DNA of 5,674 bases, taken from Nocardioidaceae bacterium. Lineage in GTDB: Bacteria > Actinomycetota > Actinomycetes > Propionibacteriales > Nocardioidaceae. Location of the stretch: positions 1 to 5,674 of the forward strand of contig JACCSH010000158.1 of assembly GCA_013813125.1 (NCBI GenBank), in the 5' to 3' direction. Positions 1-5,674 of this stretch are shown one piece after another (the first letter of the stretch is position 1; each line of letters begins with the position of its first letter). Under the pieces are notes generated by a model, which ran no database searches, was not told the DNA's origin, and worked only from the letters and a program-made list of their open reading frames with translations. A program made the translations under genes and the position numbers.

Positions 1-845
1 AACTTGCCGACCACGCCGTGCCCCCGCAGCATTTCGGTGATGGTGAGCACGAGGTCGGTGGCGGTGGCTCCCTCGGGCAGAGACCCCGACAGCTTGAAGC
101 CGACGACGCGCGGGATGAGCATCGACACCGGTTGGCCGAGCATGGCGGCTTCGGCCTCGATGCCGCCGACACCCCACCCCACCACCCCCAGCCCGTTCAC
201 CATGGTGGTGTGGGAGTCGGTGCCGACGCAGGTGTCGGGGTAGGCGACCACCCCGTCCTGCCCCTCGCGGGTGAAGACCACCCGAGCGAGGTGCTCGATG
301 TTCACCTGGTGCACGATGCCCGTGCCAGGAGGAACCACCAAGAAGTCGTCGAAGGCGCCCTGGCCCCATCTCAAGAACTGGTACCGCTCGTGGTTGCGTC
401 CGTACTCGAATTCGACGTTGCGCGCGAAGGCACTCGCAGTGCCGAAGACGTCGGCGATCACGGAGTGGTCGATGACAAGCTCGGCGGGGGCCAGCGGGTT
501 GATTTTGGTCGGGTCTCCGCCCAGGTCCTGCATCGCTTCACGCATGGTTGCGAGGTCGACGACGGCGGGTACACCGGTGAAGTCCTGCATGATGACCCTG
601 GCGGGGGTGAACTGGATCTCTTTGCTGGGGTCAGCCTTTGGGTCCCAGTCGGCAAGCGACCGGACGTCCTCAGCCGTGATGTCCTGCCCGTTCTCCCTCC
701 GAAGCAGGTTCTCGAGCAGGATTTTCAGGCTGTAGGGAAGCGACGCCACCCCCGCGCCGTCAACCGCGCTCAAGCGATAGATTTCGTACGACGAGCCGTC
801 GACGTCAAGCGTGCCCTTCGCATCAAAACTGTTCTGGCTGCTCAT
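1..845 (-). CDS. acnA: Aconitate hydratase AcnA, N-terminal part (runs off left edge)
   Basis: This is the first 281 residues of an AcnA/IRP1-type aconitase, the cytosolic TCA-cycle enzyme that interconverts citrate and isocitrate through cis-aconitate on a [4Fe-4S] cluster. Family landmarks seen: [15 protein letters not shown] (36-50), QDFTGVP (87-93), the DHS active-site motif (126-128), [16 protein letters not shown] (150-165), and [13 protein letters not shown] (208-220), whose Asp-Ser-His lines the substrate site in this family, followed by [17 protein letters not shown] (227-243). The reading frame is clean with no stops. Full-length actinobacterial AcnA is about 890-940 residues, so roughly two thirds, including the three cluster cysteines, lies outside the window. 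The ATG at 845 is supported by AAGGAG seven bases upstream. It appears to be transcribed from its own promoter in the 135-bp gap that precedes it, where a palindromic operator candidate lies. Assignment to the family is secure. Confidence 0.97.
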   Translation of the reverse strand, partial: MSSQNSFDAKGTLDVDGSSYEIYRLSAVDGAGVASLPYSLKILLENLLRRENGQDITAEDVRSLADWDPKADPSKEIQFTPARVIMQDFTGVPAVVDLATMREAMQDLGGDPTKINPLAPAELVIDHSVIADVFGTASAFARNVEFEYGRNHERYQFLRWGQGAFDDFLVVPPGTGIVHQVNIEHLARVVFTREGQDGVVAYPDTCVGTDSHTTMVNGLGVVGWGVGGIEAEAAMLGQPVSMLIPRVVGFKLSGSLPEGATATDLVLTITEMLRGHGVVGK

Positions 846-850
846 GTTCG

Positions 851-858
851 ATCTCCTT
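851..858 (-). promoter_or_regulatory. Shine-Dalgarno of acnA
   Basis: On the minus strand the sequence AAGGAGAT lies upstream of the acnA ATG, with seven bases between GGAG and the start codon. This fixes the start. An overlapping ATG at the 5' edge of the same motif is out of frame with acnA and is not used. Confidence 0.8.
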
Positions 859-912
859 CATGGGATCGCTGTCGGTTCCAATCTGGTCACCGGTCAGTGC
901 GATTCGACCGCG

Positions 913-930
913 TCTCTTGATATCAAGATA
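913..930. promoter_or_regulatory. Palindromic operator candidate upstream of acnA
   Basis: TCTTGATATCAAGA at 915-928 is a perfect 14-bp inverted repeat. It extends to 18 bp (913-930) with one mismatched pair. The half-site TCAAGATA at 923-930 recurs in the same orientation at 938-945, fifteen bases away. The element is AT-rich in an otherwise GC-rich sequence and sits 68 bases before the acnA start, as expected for a repressor dimer site. MarR-family TamR of Streptomyces coelicolor is reported to bind upstream of the aconitase gene sacA, and TetR-family AcnR controls acn in Corynebacterium. Symmetry and half-site size look more MarR-like, but I cannot confirm the consensus. The regulator itself is not in the window. 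Confidence 0.6.
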
Positions 931-954
931 CATGGTCTCAAGATAGTCTGTCCA
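925..954 (-). promoter_or_regulatory. Possible acnA promoter (-35/-10)
   Basis: On the minus strand TGGACA (954-949) and TATCTT (930-925) are 18 bases apart and resemble a housekeeping sigma promoter. Transcription would start near 918 and leave a leader of about 70 bases. The -10 lies inside the palindrome, so a bound regulator would block the polymerase. Other -10/-35 pairs are possible in this AT-richer patch, so this is tentative. Confidence 0.3.
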
Positions 955-955
955 G

Positions 956-980
956 GCTCGCCCTAGGAGTGCGGCGGAGC
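956..980 (-). terminator. Hairpin directly after the sulfotransferase stop, possible terminator
   Basis: Immediately after the TGA at 983-981, the minus strand can fold into a 7-bp GC-rich stem with one bulged C: arms 980-973 and 962-956, loop of ten bases. No T-tract follows, as is common for actinobacterial hairpins. It would separate the sulfotransferase transcript from the acnA promoter that follows. The stem is short, so confidence is modest. Confidence 0.33.
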
Positions 981-2075
981 TCATGATGCAACCGAAGGAC
1001 GAGGCCGCTTGTTGCGGCGCCGAGGCGGTCGTCCTGCTTCGTCCCGCTCGTCGCCCTCTATCCTCAGGTCGGCGTAGAGCTTCCCGATGCCGACGAGGCC
1101 GTCGATGGCGGCAGCCAGCAGATCGCTGTCGGAGGCGTCTGCGGGGTCTGCTGGCGTCCCGTATGCGTCGACTCCGGGGATGAGATCGTCGAGGTCGCCC
1201 ACGACCTTGACATCCATGCGGCGGAGCCGATCGACCATGGCGGTAGCAGCGTTGCGGACAGCGTTGTGCTGGCGTTGGGTGAGACCGACCGACGGCTCCT
1301 TGTCAGCCCGGCCTTCGAGCACCCGACGTGCCAGGCCGTTCTTTATTGCCAACTGGTGCTGGGCCCAGTCGAACGACACTATCTCGGCGTTCATCCGGCG
1401 GAGCAGCTCTGCGGAGTGTGCACCCAGGGAGGCGTTGGACATCGAGGCATCGACGAACCCTGTCGGGTCAACCGACAAGACGGAGCAGAAGCGCTCACCG
1501 AGCACGGTCGGCGAGGTACCCGAGGGAGGCACCGTGATCACCGTGAGGGAGTCCAGGGCCACGTGCCTGCTCCAGCTCGAAACGATGCCCGGCACGTCTT
1601 GGCGGTTCCAGAACCAGTTGTAGTAGCTGTCCTCGTTCGGCTCGCTCATGAAGATGTCCTCGACATACTGCGCCCATGTGACGGTGCCACGGTTCCTCAT
1701 GGCAGTCTGCCACTGAGAGGGCACGACGCGGGCCAGATCCCGGGCCGTGATCAGCACATGCACCTCGGCGGGCCGCAGCCGCCTCACCAGCCGAGCGACT
1801 TTCTTCGGTGCAGCAGCCGCTAGCAGTTCGTTGGAGATCAGGGCATCTCCAGCGTGGGAGTCGAGGCTCGCCTTCATGGCCGCCCAGGCACCCTCGAGAT
1901 GAGGACGCGGCTTCGCCGAGCCGAAGAGGTCGTCCGTCGCCCGGAAGTTCGCCCCTGACTTGTTCCACAACAGCCCTTGTTCGGCGAGCCGTTCTGAGTT
2001 TTGGTCCAGCCAACTCTGCAGGTAGGTGGTCCCCGACTTCATCGTTCCGATGTGCAGATAAACGCGTCTTGCCAC
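981..2075 (-). CDS. PAPS-dependent sulfotransferase-like protein
   Basis: A 364-residue soluble protein with the two PAPS-binding signatures of sulfotransferases. The 5'-phosphosulfate loop is HIGTMKSGTTYLQ (8-20; K13, S14, T16, T17). The 3'-phosphate site is ITARDLARVVPSQW (109-122; R112 and S120). A SNE motif (81-83) sits where related enzymes carry the catalytic carboxylate. No signal peptide or membrane segment is evident, so it should act in the cytoplasm on an acceptor such as a glycan, lipid or small molecule; the acceptor cannot be inferred. The tail is hydrophilic and basic (RRRNKRPRP, 352-360). The start is uncertain. The GTG at 2075 lies 14 bases after GGAGGG (2095-2090). An in-frame CTG at 2084 is five bases from it, and would add three residues. 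It lies between two housekeeping genes with gaps of 102 and 135 bases and looks like an accessory gene. The fold assignment is good, the specificity unknown. Confidence 0.85.
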   Translation of the reverse strand: MARRVYLHIGTMKSGTTYLQSWLDQNSERLAEQGLLWNKSGANFRATDDLFGSAKPRPHLEGAWAAMKASLDSHAGDALISNELLAAAAPKKVARLVRRLRPAEVHVLITARDLARVVPSQWQTAMRNRGTVTWAQYVEDIFMSEPNEDSYYNWFWNRQDVPGIVSSWSRHVALDSLTVITVPPSGTSPTVLGERFCSVLSVDPTGFVDASMSNASLGAHSAELLRRMNAEIVSFDWAQHQLAIKNGLARRVLEGRADKEPSVGLTQRQHNAVRNAATAMVDRLRRMDVKVVGDLDDLIPGVDAYGTPADPADASDSDLLAAAIDGLVGIGKLYADLRIEGDERDEAGRPPRRRNKRPRPSVAS

Positions 2076-2177
2076 GCGCGACAGCGTATCCCTCCGGTGT
2101 AACCCGACTGCACCGTCGCCAGGACCCTCTCGTCGACCAGCGACAGGCGTTCTGGTGCTCGGGAGGCGAGTCGGCGA
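2076..2177. other. Intergenic gap between methyltransferase and sulfotransferase
   Basis: These 102 bases hold no credible gene. They contain the GGAGGG ribosome site (2090-2095) of the sulfotransferase and a weak imperfect hairpin (GTCGC 2115-2119 with GCGAC 2140-2144, long loop). I see no T-tract and no convincing promoter, so read-through from the methyltransferase remains possible. Confidence 0.5.
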
Positions 2178-3389
2178 TCAGCGTCCCTGGTTCAAACGCC
2201 CGTCGGACGGTTGCTTGCAGATGGCTACACATTCCAGGTGTGCGGTCATGGGGAACAGGTCGAAAGCCCGCAGCGAAACGAGCTCATAGCCGAACGTCTT
2301 CAGCGTCGCGAGGTCGCGTGCCAGTGCGGCGGGGTCGCACGCCACGTAGGCGATCACTCTAGGGCTTCGCGCGACGATCCCCCGCACGACAGCAGCCCCT
2401 GCGCCGGCTCGTGGCGGGTCCAGCACCACCACGTCGAGGCGGCCCTGCGCGATCCGGCTCCGCACGAAACGGTCGACCGGTTCGGCCACCACCCGCACCT
2501 GAGGCATCTCAGCGAGGTTGTGCGCGGCGGACCGGGCGGTACGGCGATGGGACTCGACGGCGATCACCGCCCCGTCGCCCCCCACGCGTTCAGCCAGCAC
2601 GCCTGCGAACATCCCCGCACCGGCATACAGGTCCCAGCATCTTTCCCCAGATTCCGGCCGAACACCCTCGACCACCGCGGCCACCAGCGCATCGGCTGCA
2701 CCCGGGTGGACCTGCCAGAAGTCACCTGCGTGCACCTGCCAGCTCCGACCTGCCGCAGCCTCGGTGATCACGGGTGCGGTTGCACGATCGGTTACGACGA
2801 CGGACTCCCCGGTCGACGAGATGACTGCCTGAGCCTCTTTCGCTCCCGCCGCGAGAGCAGGGGTTACGTCGGGTAGCGACGCTGAGCCGATCCGGCAGTC
2901 GTCCACCGCGATGATGTCGTGCGAGCGATGCTTGTGCAGCCCCGGCTGACCGCTGGGGGCGGCGACGAAACCGACTCGGGTGCGCCAGCGAAGCCCTCCG
3001 GTATCGCCGGGGACGGGCTCGACCTCGACGGGCCAGGACACCCCCGCCAACCGCTCCAGCTGTTCACGCACGACGTCGGCGAGCAGCAACCGCTGTCGGG
3101 GAAGGGAGACATGCTGAAAGTCGCAGCCACCACATCGCCCGGGGCCCGAGTACGGGCAAGGAGGCTCAACCCGATCGGCGGACCTTCTGAGAACCGTCAC
3201 AGCGTCCGCACGCAAGAACCGTGAGTCGTCATGGCCCTCAGTGACCCGCGCCCTCACTCGCTCACCGGGAATCGCGTGCCGCACGAAGACGACCCGACCA
3301 AGATGGCGGGCCACGCAGTGACCGCCGTGAGCGACAGGGCCGATATCCAGTTCGAGCTCAATTCCCACGAGCGACGTCGGTGTCGCCAT
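2178..3389 (-). CDS. TRAM-domain, Fe-S 23S rRNA/tRNA (uracil-5-)methyltransferase of the TrmA/RlmD family
   Basis: A 403-residue SAM-dependent enzyme that makes 5-methyluridine in rRNA or tRNA; which RNA is unknown. An N-terminal TRAM RNA-binding domain spans about 5-60. Next come cysteines C78, C86, C89 (CGGCDFQH) and C165 (DDCRIG), the four expected ligands of the [4Fe-4S] cluster of RlmD-type enzymes. The Rossmann methyltransferase part shows DFWQVHPG (223-230), SAM loop DLYAGAGMF (253-261), DPPRAGAG (324-331), nucleophile C351 in VACDPAALARDL, and general base E386 in HLECVAIC. All key residues are present. The ATG at 3389 is chosen because it gives a normal TRAM start and overlaps the permease stop as TGATG. 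The open frame extends upstream to 3578, but that part only shadows the permease C-terminus. No Shine-Dalgarno is visible, which suggests reinitiation by ribosomes leaving the permease. Homologous to M. tuberculosis Rv2689c by context. Confidence 0.95.
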   Translation of the reverse strand: MATPTSLVGIELELDIGPVAHGGHCVARHLGRVVFVRHAIPGERVRARVTEGHDDSRFLRADAVTVLRRSADRVEPPCPYSGPGRCGGCDFQHVSLPRQRLLLADVVREQLERLAGVSWPVEVEPVPGDTGGLRWRTRVGFVAAPSGQPGLHKHRSHDIIAVDDCRIGSASLPDVTPALAAGAKEAQAVISSTGESVVVTDRATAPVITEAAAGRSWQVHAGDFWQVHPGAADALVAAVVEGVRPESGERCWDLYAGAGMFAGVLAERVGGDGAVIAVESHRRTARSAAHNLAEMPQVRVVAEPVDRFVRSRIAQGRLDVVVLDPPRAGAGAAVVRGIVARSPRVIAYVACDPAALARDLATLKTFGYELVSLRAFDLFPMTAHLECVAICKQPSDGRLNQGR

Positions 3390-5413
3390 CAGGGCTGTGC
3401 GTCGTCGGAGGGTCCTCTTCGCACACTGCCCGGCACGAAGTCGGCGCGCTCGGCGCGCTCCTCGGCCGCCGCCGAGGAGCGAAGCTGGAAGGGAACAGAC
3501 GTCACCATGACCCCGGGGGTGAAAAGGAGTCGGCCCTTGAGCCTCAGCGCCGACTGGTTGTGCAGCAGCTGCTCCCACCAGCGGCCAACGACGTATTCGG
3601 GGATGTAGACCGCGACGACGTCGCGGGGACTCGTCCGCCGGATGTTCTTCACGTGCTCGAGGATCGGCTTGGTGATCTCGCGATAAGGCGAGTCCAGTGC
3701 CTTCAGTGGGACCGGAATCCCCGCCTCGTCCCAGGCTGCCATCAGCTGCGCCGTCGCCTCCGGGTCGACGTCGACCGTGACCGCCTCGAGTGTGTTGGGG
3801 CGCGTGGCCCTGGCATAGGCCACCGCGCGGAGAGTGGGCTTGTGCACCTTTGAGACGAGAATGATCGCGTGAACGCGCGAGGGGAGCGCCGCATCTGCGT
3901 CCGACGTGCTCAGCTCACGTGCCACCAGGTCGTAGTGGTGCCGAATCGCCTTCATGACGAAGAAGAACACGGCCATGGCGATGATGGCGATGTACGCGCC
4001 GGCGAGAAACTTGGTCGCCAAGACGATGCACAGCACCACCGCTGTCATTGCCAGACCGAAGGTGTTGATAGCACGAGAGCGCTGCATCTGGCGACGCTTC
4101 GCCGGGTCGTCCTCCTGGCTCAGATGCCGTGTCCAGTGGCGGATCATGCCAGCCTGGCTCAAGGTGAACGAGACGAAGACCCCAACGATGTAAAGCTGAA
4201 TCAGGCGGGTCACCTGCGCATCGAACGCCACCTCCAGCACGATGGCGAAGGTGGCCAGCAAGAAGATCCCGTTGCTGAAGGCCAGCCGGTCGCCGCGACT
4301 GTGCAACTGCCTGGGCAGGTAGCCGTCGCGAGCCAGGATCGAACCCAGCACCGGGAAGCCGTTGAAGGCGGTGTTCGCCGCCAGCACCAGGATGATCCCG
4401 GTCACCGAGACCACGAAGTAGAAGCCTGGGCTGAAGTTGCTGAAGACCCCGGCGGCGATCTGCGCGATCACGGTGTTCTGGTCGTAGCCCGCGGGCAGCG
4501 CCTCACCGGTGGCGGAGCGCAGCCGCTCGAGGTCCAGCGGGTCGACGTAGCGGATGCTCATCTGGTAGGCGAGCGTGATGACGCTGACCATCATCGTCAC
4601 CGCGATGAGACCCAGCAGCAGCAAGGTGGTGGCCGCGTTGGCGCTCTTGGGTCGGCGGAACGCCGGCACCCCGTTGGAAATCGCCTCGACCCCGGTCAGG
4701 GCCGCACAGCCGGAGGAGAACGCGCGGGAGAGCAGCAGGACCAGCCCGATCGTGGTCAGCGGCTCCTCCCAGCCGGGTGCCTGCACGATCGTCAGGTCAG
4801 CGCTCTCGGCGTCGGGGAGGCTGCCGGTGACGAGCCGGACCAGTCCGTACACGCACATGCCGAGGATCGCCGCCATGAAGGCGTAGGTCGGCGCAGCGAA
4901 GAAGGTGCCGGACTCGCGGACGCCGCGCAGGTTCATGGCCGTCAGCACGATCACCATCACCGTCGCGACAGTGGGTTCGTGGCCGCTGAGTGCGGGGTTT
5001 TTTTTTTTTTATTATTGGGAGACCTACGAGATCTACACCGCCACCGTGAGCACGTAGTCCACGAGCAGCGCCGCGCCCACCGTGATCCCGGCGTTGCGGC
5101 CGAGGTTGACGGTGGCCACCTCGTAGTCGCCGCCGCCGGAGGGGTAGGCGTGCACGGTCTGGCGGTACGACGCCACCACGGTGAGCAGCACGACCGCCAC
5201 GGCGAGGCCGATCTTCCACGACCAGGCGTAGGCGGAGATGCCCGCGACCGACAACATCAAGAAGACCTCGTCCGGCGCGTAGGCCACCGAGGAGAGAGCG
5301 TCGCTGGCAAAGACCGGGAGCGCGATGCGCTTGGGAAGCAGGGTCTCCCCGAGCTGGGAGCTGCGCAGCTTGCGACCGAGCAGGATCCGCTTCGACACGT
5401 CGCGTACGCCCAC
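3389..5413 (-). CDS. KimA-like K+ importer (KUP/APC superfamily); frame interrupted by an artefact
   Basis: A membrane transporter of about 674 residues with roughly twelve membrane segments and a cytosolic C-terminal domain (about 510-645). It closely resembles Bacillus subtilis KimA (YdaO), a proton-coupled, c-di-AMP-controlled K+ importer, and M. tuberculosis Rv2690c. Matching motifs: ASDALSSVAYA (36-46, with D38 and Y45 equivalent to KimA D36 and Y43), HAYPSGGGDY (88-97), VDYVLTVAV (118-126), FSSGCAALTGVEAISN (231-246; T240 and E243), VLAANTAFNGFP (343-354), and HNQSALRL (618-625). General annotations often say amino acid permease; potassium is more likely given the KimA likeness and the RCK neighbour. 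Codons 127-139 (5035-4997) are overwritten by adapter-like sequence with four stops; the frame is the same on both sides. The GTG at 5413 fits a leaderless start; GTG at codon 6 is an alternative. The last base of its stop codon is the first base of the methyltransferase ATG. Confidence 0.92.
4998..5038. other. Adapter-like, poly-T sequencing artefact inside the permease gene
   Basis: Positions 4998-5010 are thirteen consecutive T. Positions 5010-5038 match the 29-base Illumina P5 oligonucleotide in 22 places, including the uninterrupted 12-mer CGAGATCTACAC (5027-5038). Read on the minus strand this is the classic pattern of a read running through the P5 end of a library molecule and into poly-A. 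It introduces TAG, TAG, TAA and TAA in the permease frame. Flanking coding sequence is clean, in the same frame, and the lost stretch is 39 bases, the length expected for the family. I conclude it is not genomic. Confidence 0.87.
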
Positions 5414-5421
5414 GTCGCACG

Positions 5422-5427
5422 AGGTTA
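5422..5427 (-). promoter_or_regulatory. -10 candidate for a leaderless permease transcript
   Basis: On the minus strand TAACCT (5427-5422) fits the actinobacterial TANNNT -10 pattern and ends eight bases before the GTG start at 5413. No Shine-Dalgarno precedes that GTG. Together these suggest the mRNA begins at or next to the start codon. I see no clear -35. Confidence 0.4.
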
Positions 5428-5472
5428 GACCCTGACTCGCCGTGCGGCCTCATCAACCGCCGTCTGCTGGGC

Positions 5473-5478
5473 TACCGT
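5473..5478 (+). promoter_or_regulatory. -10 candidate for a leaderless trkA-type transcript
   Basis: TACCGT (5473-5478) fits TANNNT and is followed by seven bases and then the GTG start at 5486, where transcription would be expected to begin. There is no Shine-Dalgarno between them. The -35 region is not recognisable. This and the permease promoter face away from each other within 72 bases. Confidence 0.42.
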
Positions 5479-5485
5479 GTCAGCC

Positions 5486-5674
5486 GTGCATGTCGTGATC
5501 ATGGGCTGTGGCCGGGTCGGCTCGACCCTGGCCCGCAGTCTCGAGGACCGCAACCACACGGTGTCGATCATCGACAGCGAGCCCGACGCGTTCCGCCGGC
5601 TCGGTCCCGTCTTCAACGGCGACCGGATCACCGGCTACGGCTTCGACCAGGAGGTCCTGGAAAAGGCCGGCATC
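5486..5674 (+). CDS. trkA: TrkA/CeoB-type RCK protein, N-terminal part (runs off right edge)
   Basis: The first 63 residues of a cytosolic RCK_N domain (TrkA-N), the nucleotide-sensing subunit that gates K+ transporters. It begins with a Rossmann beta strand and dinucleotide loop, MHVVIMGCGRVGSTLA, with GxGxxG at 7-12. The second strand VSIID ends in D30, the acidic residue expected to hold the adenosine ribose of NAD(H) or ATP. FNGDRITGYGFDQEVLEKAGI continues the family pattern, where a longer protein of about 220 residues (one RCK_N plus one RCK_C) would be expected. The GTG at 5486 gives the normal family N-terminus with no extension and matches a leaderless start. It is divergent from the KimA-like importer. 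In M. tuberculosis the equivalent gene is ceoB, followed by a second RCK gene ceoC; whether a second copy follows here is outside the window. Confidence 0.93.
   Translation, partial: MHVVIMGCGRVGSTLARSLEDRNHTVSIIDSEPDAFRRLGPVFNGDRITGYGFDQEVLEKAGI

Noticed and set aside
18..920. Plus-strand 300-residue open frame opposite acnA
   Set aside because: The minus strand encodes a clear aconitase with all expected motifs; this frame has shadow composition and no recognisable fold.
2115..2144. Terminator between methyltransferase and sulfotransferase
   Set aside because: Only five perfect base pairs with a long loop and no T-tract.
1495..2232. Minus-strand 245-residue frame overlapping the sulfotransferase
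   Set aside because: Composition is typical of an out-of-frame translation, while the alternative frame carries PAPS-binding motifs.
3390..3578. N-terminal extension of the methyltransferase by 63 residues
   Set aside because: The extension overlaps the permease C-terminus in another frame, is Arg/Gly/Ala-rich, and lies outside the TRAM domain that begins right after the ATG at 3389.
4998..5010. Poly-T run as an intrinsic terminator or phase-variable homopolymer
   Set aside because: There is no GC hairpin beside it, it lies in the middle of a transporter gene next to adapter-like sequence, and the frame is unchanged across it.
4998..5035. Programmed recoding or a real pseudogene in the permease
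   Set aside because: Four stops in thirteen codons plus a lysine run fit no known recoding signal, and the rest of the gene is perfectly kept. Adapter origin explains all of it.
3869..5428. Plus-strand 519-residue open frame reading across the poly-T and adapter-like bases without a stop
   Set aside because: It is antisense to the permease, rich in His, Arg, Gly and Asp as expected for a GC-rich shadow frame, and has no domain. It stays open across the artefact and so could wrongly be preferred by a gene caller over the true, interrupted gene.
1..5674. CRISPR arrays, tRNA/rRNA genes, insertion sequences, toxin-antitoxin or defence genes
   Set aside because: I found no spaced direct-repeat array, no cloverleaf, no transposase motif and no terminal inverted repeats. 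Nearly all sequence is used by the five recognised genes.

Overview
This window comes from a high-GC actinobacterial chromosome. The evidence is strong GC bias at third codon positions, frequent GTG starts, actinobacterial-type protein sequences, and a gene order (TRAM-domain RNA methyltransferase, then KUP/APC-type permease, divergent from a trkA-type RCK gene) that matches, as I recall it, the Rv2689c-Rv2690c / ceoB (Rv2691)-ceoC block of Mycobacterium tuberculosis. The family cannot be fixed from the sequence; Propionibacteriales/Nocardioidaceae-like is only a guess. An adapter-like insertion shows that this is draft, short-read-derived sequence.

Layout, left to right. 1-845 (minus): the N-terminal 281 residues of aconitase AcnA, running off the left edge, with a good Shine-Dalgarno. 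846-980: its promoter region, holding a perfect 14-bp palindrome and a repeated half-site that look like an operator. 981-2075 (minus): a PAPS-dependent sulfotransferase-like protein, probably an accessory gene. 2076-2177: a short non-coding gap. 2178-3389 (minus): a TrmA/RlmD-type RNA 5-methyluridine methyltransferase with a TRAM domain and Fe-S cluster cysteines. 3389-5413 (minus): a KimA-like potassium importer of the KUP/APC superfamily, overlapping the methyltransferase start by one base (TGATG). 5414-5485: a compact divergent promoter region. 5486-5674 (plus): the start of a TrkA/CeoB-type RCK regulatory protein, running off the right edge.

The most striking local anomaly is in the permease. 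At 4998-5035 its reading frame is replaced by a run of 13 T followed by sequence matching the Illumina P5 oligonucleotide in 22 of 29 positions, including an unbroken 12-mer. It puts four stop codons in the gene, yet the frame is the same on both sides, and the corrupted stretch is exactly the 13 codons expected from the KimA family. This is almost certainly a sequencing or assembly artefact and not a real pseudogene; the true gene should be intact at about 674 residues.

Biologically, the most interesting theme is potassium: a KimA-type importer divergent from an RCK protein, with no TrkH/TrkG visible, and both starts placed as leaderless GTGs 7-8 nt after TANNNT motifs. The RNA methyltransferase is translationally coupled to the importer. 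The aconitase palindrome suggests separate redox or citrate-linked control of the TCA gene.
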